Part shown: positions 1 through 8,001 of the stretch, piece by piece | Layout of the letters: every line of letters begins with the position of its first letter | Position numbering within the stretch: position 1 is the stretch's first letter | NCBI GenBank assembly: GCA_001873625.1 | Contig: MNZN01000008.1 | Span: 120,271-184,270 of the forward strand | DNA length: 64,000 bases | From: Candidatus Saccharibacteria bacterium CG2_30_41_52 | Lineage (GTDB): Bacteria > Patescibacteriota > Saccharimonadia > Saccharimonadales > Saccharimonadaceae | Direction of reading: 5' to 3' | Program-made: the position numbers and the translations under genes | The notes under the pieces: model-generated | What the model saw: the letters and a program-made list of their open reading frames with translations, nothing else | Told to the model about the DNA's origin: nothing | The model's database searches: none

Positions 1-468
1 AACACCGCTTCGGAACAGGAACTAACGCGTATCATTACCGAATACGGCGAAGAGCCGCTAGGTTTAGCTAAGACAATTGCTAAGGCGATTGTCGTTAACA
101 GACCACTGTCTATGACTGGAGAACTCGCCGACCTGATAAAACACTCATATCGTGGCAAATGGAAAAAAATCCATCCAGCCACACGCACCTTTCAAGCACT
201 CCGGATTGCAGTCAACGATGAGCTACGGCAAATCGAAGACTTGTTGCCACTCTTGCCCGACCTATTAAAACCAGGCGGGCGAGTGGGCATCATTAGCTTT
301 CACAGCCTAGAGGACCGTTTAGTCAAAAGATATTTCAAAGATCAATTTGACGAAGGACTCGAAGCCGTATTGCAGCCATTGACCAAAAAGCCAATCGCAG
401 GGGATATTTACGACGTTCACAACCCGCGTGCACGCAGCAGTAAGTTACGTGTCGCAGTGAAAAAATAA
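1..468 (+). CDS. rsmH: 16S rRNA m4C1402 methyltransferase RsmH (MraW), 3' part
   Basis: RsmH N4-methylates C1402 of 16S rRNA in the decoding centre, using SAM. Only the last 155 codons are present; the reading frame is open from base 1, so the gene begins outside the window. Visible family signatures are the YGEEP stretch near residue 20, the segment ending in FQALRIAVNDE, and GGRVGIISFHSLEDRLVK followed by a basic C-terminus with NPRARSSKLR. The catalytic N-terminal part with the SAM loop is missing. It heads the division/cell-wall cluster as in many bacteria, followed by a tiny ORF, ftsL and ftsI. The family call is secure. Confidence 0.95.
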   Translation, partial: NTASEQELTRIITEYGEEPLGLAKTIAKAIVVNRPLSMTGELADLIKHSYRGKWKKIHPATRTFQALRIAVNDELRQIEDLLPLLPDLLKPGGRVGIISFHSLEDRLVKRYFKDQFDEGLEAVLQPLTKKPIAGDIYDVHNPRARSSKLRVAVKK

Positions 469-496
469 AACAAACAAAAAGAAAGGGCAAAAAATT

Positions 497-562
497 ATGC
501 CAGTTCGAATAGCAGTACAATACGCAGACATCGCACAGATCGTGACTGTTCGCGTTAAGTAA
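497..562 (+). CDS. 21-codon mini-ORF between rsmH and ftsL
   Basis: ATG at 497 opens a 21-codon frame ending TAA at 560-562. The peptide (begins MPVRIAVQYADI, ends VTVRVK) has no recognised family. An AAAGGGC purine run at 482-488 sits 8 nt before the ATG, a plausible Shine-Dalgarno site. Nine nt after the stop comes the GC-rich hairpin at 572-592. An ORF-plus-hairpin between two cluster genes is the layout of a leader peptide or a short translated insulator, but no runs of regulatory codons are seen. It could be chance. Confidence 0.4.
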   Translation: MPVRIAVQYADIAQIVTVRVK

Positions 563-571
563 CAATTATTA

Positions 572-592
572 GCCCCGCCCCCTTGGCGGGGC
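572..592 (+). terminator. GC-rich hairpin between rsmH and ftsL
   Basis: Perfect 8-bp stem GCCCCGCC / GGCGGGGC with a 5-nt loop. On the plus strand it is followed by ACCAAAAAC, not a T-run, so it is not a classic Rho-independent terminator in the direction of the genes. It may act as an attenuator, a pause or processing site, or protect the 3' end of the rsmH message. Confidence 0.5.
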
Positions 593-627
593 ACCAAAAA
601 CAAACATAAAAAGAAATTATATTAACA

Positions 628-978
628 ATGTATTATCAACGTACCCAAAATTTTAGCAGTCGACGTCAGCAGAATTGGTCACGTAACCAAAATACTGTTG
701 CTTTTGTTTCAGCTATCAAACTTGGACCTGTGACTCATACTGTGCTTGTTGCGCTGATGATTACGGTGCTTGGATTGATATATTTGACGCAAGCAACCCG
801 CGCAACCAGCTATGACTACGAAACTCAAAAGATCGATAGTCAGATTGCAGAATTGAATACGCAAAAAAGCGATTTACAGATTGAAAATGCAAGGTTAACT
901 GCGCTTCAAACCGTTAAAAACAGCAGTGTTGCTTCGACAATGGTTGCTCCAACTTCGACAAATTACGTTGCTCAATAG
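628..978 (+). CDS. ftsL: FtsL-like septum protein
   Basis: 116-residue bitopic protein. A basic, Gln/Asn-rich cytoplasmic N-terminus (about residues 1-30) is followed by one membrane helix (about 38-54, around VLVALMITVLGLIYL) and then a heptad-like coiled coil (DSQIAELNTQKSDLQIENARL). That is the plan of FtsL/DivIC, which bridges FtsQ to FtsW/FtsI at the septum. Sequence conservation in this family is very low, so the call rests on topology and on position between rsmH and ftsI. The stop lies 7 nt before the chosen ftsI start. Confidence 0.8.
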   Translation: MYYQRTQNFSSRRQQNWSRNQNTVAFVSAIKLGPVTHTVLVALMITVLGLIYLTQATRATSYDYETQKIDSQIAELNTQKSDLQIENARLTALQTVKNSSVASTMVAPTSTNYVAQ

Positions 979-985
979 GGCGCTT

Positions 986-2725
986 ATGAATTTAGAACTC
1001 CAAAAAGGCAGTCGTTCAAAGATATTAGCGGCTATAGTGCTGGGCACTATGGCCATCTTTGTTATTAGACTGTTTTATTTACAAATAATCCAACATGATT
1101 ACTATGTTGGGCTGGCGCATGATACTCAGGTCAAACGATTAACGATTCCTTCAAAACGAGGACTTATTTATGCGTTGGACGGTCAGACTCCAGTTCCTTT
1201 GGTAATGAACCAAGATGTCTATACGGTATTTGCTGATCCATTAATTGTGAATGAAGACGACAAAATTATAGATACGGTTAAGCGTATAGCTGGTGGTAAT
1301 GCTCGCGAAAATCTACAGGAATTATTAGATAAAAAGAATAGTCGTTATCAAATTTTGGCAACCAGAGTAACTAGATTGCAGGCCAACAAAATTAAAGCCG
1401 AAGATTTAAGCGGTATCGGATTCCAAGAAGTCTCCGAAAGAGTATATCCCGAAGGTTCATTGGCGGCTCAGACGTTGGGATATTTGAACTTTGAAGGCAT
1501 TGCCAACTATGGAGTTGAAAGCAAATTAGACAAACGATTGACAGGTGTAGATGGATTGTTGCAATCTGTTACGGACGTTAGTGATGTGCCGTTGACTATT
1601 GGGAACGATAACATCAATCGACCAGCTGTGAACGGTGAGAATATTGTTCTTAGTATTGATCGTAACGTTCAATTTCATGTCGAGCAAGCTTTGGACGATG
1701 GACTAAAAAGGACTGGTGCAACTCGTGGCAGTGCAATTATGGTGGACCCACAATCAGGCAAAATATTAGCCATGGCAAATCTACCAACTTATAGCCCATC
1801 TAAATTTTATGAAGTAAAAGATGCTGCGGCATTTAATAACGGCGTTGTATCGGCCCCATATGAACCAGGCTCAGACGTTAAAACTTTGACTATGGCTACC
1901 GGTATAGATAAGGGCGTAGTCACGGCTAATTCAACTTATGACAATAAGGATTATATTCAAGTTGATGATCGCATAATATCAAATGCTACATTGGGTCAAA
2001 CTGGTACGATTACATTCCAACATGCCTTGAACTGGTCACTTAATACCGGTTTTGTCACGGTCGCACAAAGGTTAGGGGATGGTAAAAGTATTACTCGTGG
2101 GGCTCGCGATATTATGTACGACTATTTTTATAATAAGTTTCATTTAGGCCAATTGACCGGTGTTGAAGTGGCAGGTGAGATTAAGGGTACGGTCATATCG
2201 CCAGCAACCGAAGAAGGCAACGCGGTGCGTTATTCGAATATGGCATTTGGACAGGGATTGGACGTTACTATGGTTCAAGTTGCGGCGGCATTTAACTCGA
2301 TTGTTAATGGTGGCAAATATTATATTCCTACGGTATTGGCCGGTGTAGTTGATAAAGATGGAAAATATATTCCAGACAAACCTAGTACTCCTACGACTTC
2401 AATTTCAAAATCGGCTGCTGATCAGGTGCGGGAAATGACTCACGTTGCTCGAAATACATTCTTTTCAAGCGTTGATAAAGCTGGATATTATATCGGCGGT
2501 AAGACTGGTACGTCGCAGGTGATTATAAACGGCAACTATTCTACAGATGAGACAGTCGGTACGTATTTGGGTTACGGCGGCACCGAAAACGTGTCAAAAT
2601 ATGTCATAATGGTACAGGTATCTGGTGACCATAAAACACTACAAGGAGCAAGAGATGCTTTGCCGATATTTACTGATATTTCTAACTGGATGCTTGACTA
2701 TATAAAACTACAACCAAAGGGGTAA
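986..2725 (+). CDS. ftsI: Penicillin-binding protein, FtsI/PBP2-type transpeptidase
   Basis: Septal class B PBP that cross-links peptidoglycan. The ATG at 986 gives 579 residues; the longer frame from 926 overlaps ftsL and lacks sense. There is an N-terminal cytoplasmic tail with one membrane helix (about residues 13-34), a dimerisation domain (RLTIPSKRGLIYALDG), then the transpeptidase domain. The active-site motifs are complete: SDVK (Ser about 296) in EPGSDVK, SLN (about 351) and KTGTSQ (Lys about 506). EPGSDVK differs from the usual EPGSTFK. No PASTA domains are present. mraY starts 1 nt after the stop, so the two are translationally coupled. Confidence 0.93.
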   Translation: MNLELQKGSRSKILAAIVLGTMAIFVIRLFYLQIIQHDYYVGLAHDTQVKRLTIPSKRGLIYALDGQTPVPLVMNQDVYTVFADPLIVNEDDKIIDTVKRIAGGNARENLQELLDKKNSRYQILATRVTRLQANKIKAEDLSGIGFQEVSERVYPEGSLAAQTLGYLNFEGIANYGVESKLDKRLTGVDGLLQSVTDVSDVPLTIGNDNINRPAVNGENIVLSIDRNVQFHVEQALDDGLKRTGATRGSAIMVDPQSGKILAMANLPTYSPSKFYEVKDAAAFNNGVVSAPYEPGSDVKTLTMATGIDKGVVTANSTYDNKDYIQVDDRIISNATLGQTGTITFQHALNWSLNTGFVTVAQRLGDGKSITRGARDIMYDYFYNKFHLGQLTGVEVAGEIKGTVISPATEEGNAVRYSNMAFGQGLDVTMVQVAAAFNSIVNGGKYYIPTVLAGVVDKDGKYIPDKPSTPTTSISKSAADQVREMTHVARNTFFSSVDKAGYYIGGKTGTSQVIINGNYSTDETVGTYLGYGGTENVSKYVIMVQVSGDHKTLQGARDALPIFTDISNWMLDYIKLQPKG

Positions 2726-2726
2726 T

Positions 2727-3761
2727 ATGGATAAATTATTAACTGAACTGACTCGTGAACTTACCGGAACTTTCCTGTTGAGCTTAGGGGCATTCTTGCT
2801 TGCTATGTTATTTACGCCAATTTATACATTTCTTGCTTATAGATATAAATTTTGGAAAAAACAACGTACGACTAGTACGACTGGTGAAAAGCTGCAAATT
2901 TTTAACAAATTGCATGCCGACAAATTCAAACGCAATATTCCAACCATGGCTGGAGTTATATTCGTGCTGGCGATTGCGATTATGACGTTGGCGTTTAATA
3001 TGAACAGGGGGCAGACATGGTTGCCGCTAGCTGCTTTGGTTGGTGGTGCTTTTGTTGGGCTACTAGATGATATTATTAACGTTCGCGGCAATGGTAACGG
3101 AGTTGCTGGACTACGTTCAAGTTTGAAATTTATTATGATTTTAACTATTGGATTAGCACTTGGTTGGTTTTTCTTTACGAAACTTGGGCTTACATCTGTC
3201 CATGTTCCATTTTTGAATGATTACATTTTGGGTTGGTTGATTATCCCTTTGTTTGCGTTTGTAGTTGTAGCTACAAGTAATGCTGTTAACATTAGTGACG
3301 GACTTGATGGCCTAGCTGGCGGATTACTGTCAATTAGCTATGGTGCTTTTGGCACAATTGCTTTATTCCAATCACAAACTTTTTTGGCTGGTTTTTGTTT
3401 TACTGTAGTTGGAGCGTTACTCAGTTATCTATGGTTTAATATTTATCCTGCTCGTTTTTTTATGGGCGATGTTGGTAGCTTCGCGCTCGGAACTTCGCTC
3501 GGTGTTGTGGCGATGCTAACTAATACATTGTTTTTGCTACCGATTATTGGAATAGTCTTTGTCGCCGAAGCTGGATCTAGTTTAATTCAAATCTTAAGCA
3601 AGCGCATATTCAAACGTAAGATATTTATTTCAGCGCCATTTCATCAACACTTGCAGGCTACCGGTTGGCCTGAAACAAAAGTTACTATGCGTTTTTGGGT
3701 TATTGGATACGTTATGGCATTTATAGGTGTATTTCTGGCCCTGGCTGGGGGAAATATCTAA
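2727..3761 (+). CDS. mraY: Phospho-MurNAc-pentapeptide transferase MraY
   Basis: Integral membrane enzyme that moves phospho-MurNAc-pentapeptide from UDP onto undecaprenyl phosphate, making lipid I. The 344 residues have about ten hydrophobic helices. Conserved cytoplasmic motifs are visible: GLLDDIINVR (Asp pair), NISDGLDGLAGG, FMGDVGSFALG and the C-terminal APFHQHLQATGWPE histidine segment. The length is normal. The product feeds MurG, encoded two genes downstream; FtsW between them polymerises the resulting lipid II. Confidence 0.96.
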   Translation: MDKLLTELTRELTGTFLLSLGAFLLAMLFTPIYTFLAYRYKFWKKQRTTSTTGEKLQIFNKLHADKFKRNIPTMAGVIFVLAIAIMTLAFNMNRGQTWLPLAALVGGAFVGLLDDIINVRGNGNGVAGLRSSLKFIMILTIGLALGWFFFTKLGLTSVHVPFLNDYILGWLIIPLFAFVVVATSNAVNISDGLDGLAGGLLSISYGAFGTIALFQSQTFLAGFCFTVVGALLSYLWFNIYPARFFMGDVGSFALGTSLGVVAMLTNTLFLLPIIGIVFVAEAGSSLIQILSKRIFKRKIFISAPFHQHLQATGWPETKVTMRFWVIGYVMAFIGVFLALAGGNI

Positions 3762-3763
3762 CC

Positions 3764-5080
3764 GTGACGGCATTGGGGCGCCAAAAAACTATTGCGGCTC
3801 TCTCTGAGGAAGCTCAGTTTGCTAATATGACGACAATACGCCGTCATCGTCCTGATTACCAAATTATCCTTTACATGGGCCTTCTGATGCTAATTGGACT
3901 GGTAATTATGTATGCCATTGGACCACAGCGTGCCAATGTTTTGAACAATGCCTATGGCAGCAATTACGATAGTACGTATTTTTTTGTTAAGCAAATGTTT
4001 AGTTTAGGTTTTGCGTTGGCGGCTTTCGCGGCTCTAGCATTAATTCCATACACCTTGATAACTAAACATGCCGGTAAGTTAATAATAATAGCCTTAGGTG
4101 CTTGTGCACTGTTAGCGTTTGCAGGATGGACCCATTGGGGTATAGCGCAACAGTCTTTGGGTGCAACTCGTTGGTTTAACCTGGGGGCACTAGGTAGTTT
4201 ACAGCCCGCCGAGATGTTGAAATTTGCGATTTTGATATTTACGGCAGGATTTTTGGGCGGGAAAGTTCGTCAGGGCAAGTTGAATGATAAAGACGCAACA
4301 CTGATACCACTAGCAATTCTAACTGGTATATCAATATTATTTATTGTTATTATTCAAAAGGATTTGGGTACTGGAATTGCTTTGGTCAGCATTATTGTAA
4401 CCATGTTGGTTGCGGGCGGAATAAATATTAAAAACACTGTTATTATTGCACTTTTGGCGATTGTTATTGGTGGGTTGGTGATTGTTAGCGCGCCACATCG
4501 AATGGAGCGTATTGCGGCATTCTTGAAGGGTGACGATACATCTGTAACTGGCGATTCTGATAGTTATCACGTTGAACAGGCGAAGCTAGCGATCGGTTCG
4601 GGTGGACTATTCGGTGTCGGCGTAGGCAATAGCGTTCAATCGACTGGCTATCTGCCAGAGGCTATTAATGACTCAGTTTTTGCGATTATGGGCGAAACTT
4701 TTGGTTTTGTTGGGCTTGTTACAATATTAGTGCTGTTTGTGGCGCTTTTGATGCGTCTATTAAAGCTAATGGATCATTTAGTCGATGTTAGGTTGAAACT
4801 GTTGGTTGCGGGTGTCTTTGGATGGTTTGGCGCGCATGTTATTCTTAATGTAGCCTCTATGATAGGAATTATTCCGTTAACAGGCATCACATTGCCACTT
4901 CTGAGCTTTGGCGGAACTAGTATGCTATTCATTACTGCGGCTTTAGGACTAGTTTTCCAGCTATCACATTACACAGTTCATCCATCAAGATTAAAGGAGG
5001 CACGACATGAAGATTTTAGCAGTCGGCGGGGGATCGGGCGGTCACGTTACACCGGTCGTAGCGGTTCTACGCGAGCTTAA
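3764..5080 (+). CDS. ftsW: FtsW/RodA-type peptidoglycan glycosyltransferase
   Basis: SEDS-family lipid II polymerase of the division machinery, paired with the FtsI encoded upstream. About ten membrane helices are readable. Family features are the loop with GATRWFNLGALGSLQPAEMLK, QKDLGTG, and PLTGITLPLLSFGGTSML near the C-terminus. The start is uncertain: GTG 3764 lies 2 nt after mraY and has a GGGGGAA purine run just upstream, while ATG 3827 begins closer to helix 1. The last 24 or so codons overlap murG by 74 nt and encode an Arg/Ser-rich tail (RRGIGRSRYTGRSGSTRA) that looks like read-through of the murG start region in another frame. Confidence 0.93.
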   Translation: MTALGRQKTIAALSEEAQFANMTTIRRHRPDYQIILYMGLLMLIGLVIMYAIGPQRANVLNNAYGSNYDSTYFFVKQMFSLGFALAAFAALALIPYTLITKHAGKLIIIALGACALLAFAGWTHWGIAQQSLGATRWFNLGALGSLQPAEMLKFAILIFTAGFLGGKVRQGKLNDKDATLIPLAILTGISILFIVIIQKDLGTGIALVSIIVTMLVAGGINIKNTVIIALLAIVIGGLVIVSAPHRMERIAAFLKGDDTSVTGDSDSYHVEQAKLAIGSGGLFGVGVGNSVQSTGYLPEAINDSVFAIMGETFGFVGLVTILVLFVALLMRLLKLMDHLVDVRLKLLVAGVFGWFGAHVILNVASMIGIIPLTGITLPLLSFGGTSMLFITAALGLVFQLSHYTVHPSRLKEARHEDFSSRRGIGRSRYTGRSGSTRA

Positions 5081-6158
5081 AAAGTCCTACCCAAAGGCAC
5101 AAATCCAATTTTGGTGCGATATGAAATTCGCAGCTCAGTCACGTGCTATAATGAGCCATTTTGACGGCAGTATTCCGGTCAGTACTATTTTAGCTGGCAA
5201 ATACCGTCGTTATAATCACGTATCGATAATACGCCAATTATTGTGGCCATCAGTGGTAATTTTGAATATCAGAGATAGTTTTTTGGTCGGTTTGGGCTTT
5301 TTGCAAAGCTTAATAAAATTGGTTATTTGGCGCCCAGACGTTGTTTTTACAAAAGGTGGATTCGTTTGTTTGCCAGTAGGAATTGCGGCCCGAATATTGC
5401 GAATTCCTTTAGTTATTCACGATTCTGATGCTCATCCTGGGCTAACTAATCGCGTACTAGGGAAGTGGGCGACTTTAATTGCCACTGGTGCGCCTTTGGA
5501 GTTTTATTCTTATCCCGCCAGAAAGTCGCGTTATGTCGGTATTCCAATTTCATCTGATTTTCACGAATTCTCAGATGAAGAAATGAAAAATGCCAAAAAA
5601 CAGTGGGGGATTAGCACTGCCTATCCCCTAATAGTTGTAACTGGTGGAGGATTAGGCGCTGGGCGAATAAATAACGTTGTAACGGTAATGTTGGACGAAT
5701 TATTGTGTTTAGGTTCAGTCGTTTTGGTATCCGGGACAGGCCAATATGACGAATTACGATCAATTACGCCGCCAAATAGTGATAGATTTCAATTACACTC
5801 GTTTATATCAAATGATATGGCGTCGCTATTAGGTGCGGCGGATGTTGTTGTAACTCGTGCTGGCGCAACAACGATTTTGGAACTGGCGGCACTAGCAAAA
5901 CCAACTATTTTGGTGCCAAATGGCAAATTAACAGGCGGACATCAGTTGAAAAACGCGGCCGTTTATTTAAAGAAAGGCGCTGTGGTAGTTGTGGATGACA
6001 ATAAAATGCTAGATAATCCCCAGATATTAGTGTCAGCAGTTAGTGATGTATTGTCTAATCCTGAACGTGCGCACAAGATGGCGCAAGCGTTTGCATCGTT
6101 CGTGCGTCCGAATGCAGCGCGTGATGTCGCGGATATGATTATATCTGCCATCAAATAG
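5007..6158 (+). CDS. murG: UDP-GlcNAc transferase MurG
   Basis: Membrane-associated GT28 enzyme that adds GlcNAc to lipid I, giving lipid II for FtsW/FtsI. The 383 residues have the N-terminal glycine loop GGGSGGHVTPV, the central VVTGGGLGAGRINN, and the C-terminal donor-site segment VVTRAGATTILELAALAKP with GGHQLKNA. A strong Shine-Dalgarno AAAGGAGG lies 5-6 nt before the ATG, inside the ftsW reading frame. The region around residues 45-100 is longer and more hydrophobic than in textbook MurG (SVVILNIRDSFLVGLGFLQ). Confidence 0.93.
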   Translation: MKILAVGGGSGGHVTPVVAVLRELKKSYPKAQIQFWCDMKFAAQSRAIMSHFDGSIPVSTILAGKYRRYNHVSIIRQLLWPSVVILNIRDSFLVGLGFLQSLIKLVIWRPDVVFTKGGFVCLPVGIAARILRIPLVIHDSDAHPGLTNRVLGKWATLIATGAPLEFYSYPARKSRYVGIPISSDFHEFSDEEMKNAKKQWGISTAYPLIVVTGGGLGAGRINNVVTVMLDELLCLGSVVLVSGTGQYDELRSITPPNSDRFQLHSFISNDMASLLGAADVVVTRAGATTILELAALAKPTILVPNGKLTGGHQLKNAAVYLKKGAVVVVDDNKMLDNPQILVSAVSDVLSNPERAHKMAQAFASFVRPNAARDVADMIISAIK

Positions 6159-6160
6159 AC

Positions 6161-6166
6161 TATAAT
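6161..6166 (+). promoter_or_regulatory. -10 box upstream of ftsQ-like gene
   Basis: Perfect TATAAT just past the murG stop, with no clear -35 hexamer. Initiation about 7 nt downstream would give a roughly 90-nt leader containing the inverted repeat at 6190-6262. This suggests the ftsQ-like gene has its own promoter. Confidence 0.5.
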
Positions 6167-6189
6167 GATCATAAGAACTATGCGCTAGT

Positions 6190-6262
6190 CCCGTTAGAGA
6201 TTATATAAAAGTCATTTCTGCGGGTAAAAGAATTTTTATAACTAAGGATAAGCTCTAACGGG
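6190..6262 (+). promoter_or_regulatory. Inverted repeat closing on the ftsQ start codon
   Basis: Left arm CCCGTTAGAG (6190-6199) and right arm CTCTAACGGG (6253-6262) are perfect complements, and the flanking T6189/A6263 extends the stem into the ATG at 6263. The loop is 53 nt. The usual Shine-Dalgarno position lies inside the right arm. The fold would hide the initiation site, so this may be a translational switch, or possibly an operator. Confidence 0.5.
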
Positions 6263-7198
6263 ATGAATTTATTTACTAAAAAGAAATCTGATATACCTAT
6301 GCGTAGGTCGGTTAATTATGACGTTCGTCCACCGGCACAACAATCTGAGCCGAATATATTTCGTCGTAATCGAACATTAACTGGCACGACGTCAAATAAT
6401 ATGGCTAGCGCCGGTATTAAATCTGATTTGGAGTCTACTAGAACTCATGCGCATAATTTGACTAATCACCGACGTAAAGTCCTAGGAGCGCTAGTTATCG
6501 TAATAGTTTCATCAGCTTTCTTGTGGACTTTGATTAGTAACTTTACTGCGGCGGTGGTTATTAGTGTGCCGTCGGTGACTATATCAAAATCAATCGATAA
6601 AGACCGTTATAGCAAGGTTATCCAGGAATATTTGGATATTAATCCTTTGGGCCGTTTTCACTTTCTGTTGGATCAGTCGGCATTGAATACGTTTCTGGCA
6701 AACAAAATGCCAGAGGTGTCTGGTGTCGCCCAAAAAGGCATGCTGGGTATCGGTCAAACTGATTTTGCCGTAACGATGAGAACACCGGTGGCTGGATGGA
6801 AGATCAATAACAAACAGTATTATGTTGATTCGAAAGGTATATCGTTTGAGCAGAATTATTTTGCTGCGCCTACGGTACAGATTATAGATAACAGCGGCGC
6901 ATCACCTACTGCGGGTGAGGCGGTCATTAGTAACCGTTTCTTGGCCTTTGTAGGCCGTGTCGTGGCCGAAGCCAAGACTAGTGGCTATATTGTTACCCAA
7001 GCCGTGTTGCCACCTAATACGACACGAGAACTTGATATTAAATTCAAGGGTGGTAATTCATTTATAAAACTATCAATTGATCGCCCATCAGGGGAGCAGA
7101 TAGAAGATATGGACAGGGCAGTTAAGTATTTGGCTAGTCGCGGCTTTAGCCCGGGCTATATAGACGTTCGAGTTAGTGGCAAAGCCTTTTATAAATAG
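6263..7198 (+). CDS. ftsQ: FtsQ/DivIB-like division protein
   Basis: 311 residues. A long basic cytoplasmic N-terminus (about 1-75) is followed by one membrane helix (about 77-95) and then an extracytoplasmic POTRA-like plus beta domain. The segment TPVAGWKINNKQYYVDSKGISF matches the FtsQ hallmark of a Pro-Val-Ala-x-Trp strand followed by a Val-Asp-x-x-Gly turn, and the C-terminus ends with a YIDVRVSGKAFYK-type strand. FtsQ recruits FtsL and FtsI, and the position just after murG agrees. No ftsA or ftsZ follows. The gene has its own -10 box and a start-codon hairpin. Confidence 0.82.
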   Translation: MNLFTKKKSDIPMRRSVNYDVRPPAQQSEPNIFRRNRTLTGTTSNNMASAGIKSDLESTRTHAHNLTNHRRKVLGALVIVIVSSAFLWTLISNFTAAVVISVPSVTISKSIDKDRYSKVIQEYLDINPLGRFHFLLDQSALNTFLANKMPEVSGVAQKGMLGIGQTDFAVTMRTPVAGWKINNKQYYVDSKGISFEQNYFAAPTVQIIDNSGASPTAGEAVISNRFLAFVGRVVAEAKTSGYIVTQAVLPPNTTRELDIKFKGGNSFIKLSIDRPSGEQIEDMDRAVKYLASRGFSPGYIDVRVSGKAFYK

Positions 7199-8001
7199 AC
7201 GGACGCATATAAAATGGGCTACTCCGCTCCACTATCTCGGTGTTCTATATTTGTTCTAAAATTAGTAATATTCATACATATCTAAAAACACAAAAAAAAC
7301 ATATTCTAATATACATTTCAGAAAAAGCAAATAGGCGAGGCGGCAGGTAGGAGAGTCAAGCTTAAAATCAGCATAGGCTGTGGAAAACTGTGAAAATGAC
7401 ATTAAAGCTGAATATGTGCATATATTTTGACGCACGTATATTAAACGTAGTTATTTAAATAATAAAAATAACAAATACGATATAAATAATGCAGTGTAAT
7501 TGATCAGTAGAAGTATTAACCCCCACTCTCAAAGCGAAACACAGGATATGTACCATATAACAGACGTATTCGAATACCTGTTATGACAATATATTCAATG
7601 TCGTAAAAGATATATTGTGCGACGTTAAGTCTATGTTTGAATCACAAACTCACATTGCTTCGTTTTGTATTATGTTGCGGGTTTATTTGCCTGCGCGTTC
7701 ACTACGTTCTATTGTTTGTGTGTATGTCCTTTGTTTTTGTGTGCTTCGATTCCTATAATTATATTTATTTGTTAATCTGTACGTACGTATGTAAATATTA
7801 TTTATTATCAAAGGCTTTGCGGCTTACTGTTTGAGGTCGCTAGATTGATTTATTGGCTGAAATACAAATGTTCTATATTTGTTCTATATGCTGCTTAAAA
7901 TATTAGCACCATGACGTCAGGGATGATAATTCAAAAACTAAGATATTTAGTTCAAGCGGTTTATTATTTTTGTCTACAGAGTCCCCTATAGGTTTTACAG
8001 A
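7199..8001. other. Gene-free convergent junction with dyads and an 18-bp direct repeat
   Basis: About 800 bp between a plus-strand cluster and a long minus-strand block. No ORF here looks coding; the 65-codon frame at 7637-7834 is hydrophobic low-complexity without a Shine-Dalgarno site. It contains TGTTCTATATTTGTTCTA exactly twice (7241-7258, 7869-7886), a 27-28 bp near-palindrome at 7557-7584, a second inverted repeat CAATATAT/ATATATTG (7587-7594, 7610-7617), and a near-DnaA-box TGTGGAAAA at about 7379. A weak minus-strand terminator-like hairpin AACTAA/TTAGTT lies at 7936-7952. Confidence 0.5.
7557..7584. repeat. Near-perfect palindrome, possible protein-binding site
   Basis: Arms ATAACAG (7557-7563) and CTGTTAT (7578-7584) enclose a perfect 12-bp palindrome GTATTCGAATAC (7566-7577), with a 2-nt AC bulge on the left. 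The right arm CTGTTATGACA resembles one half of a Xer/dif site, but the spacing does not fit a canonical dif. It may be a terminator shared by converging transcripts or a binding site for a dimeric protein. Confidence 0.45.

Noticed and set aside
7637..7834. 65-codon plus-strand ORF
   Set aside because: Hydrophobic low-complexity Cys/Tyr/Leu mix, no ribosome site, AT-rich non-coding surroundings.
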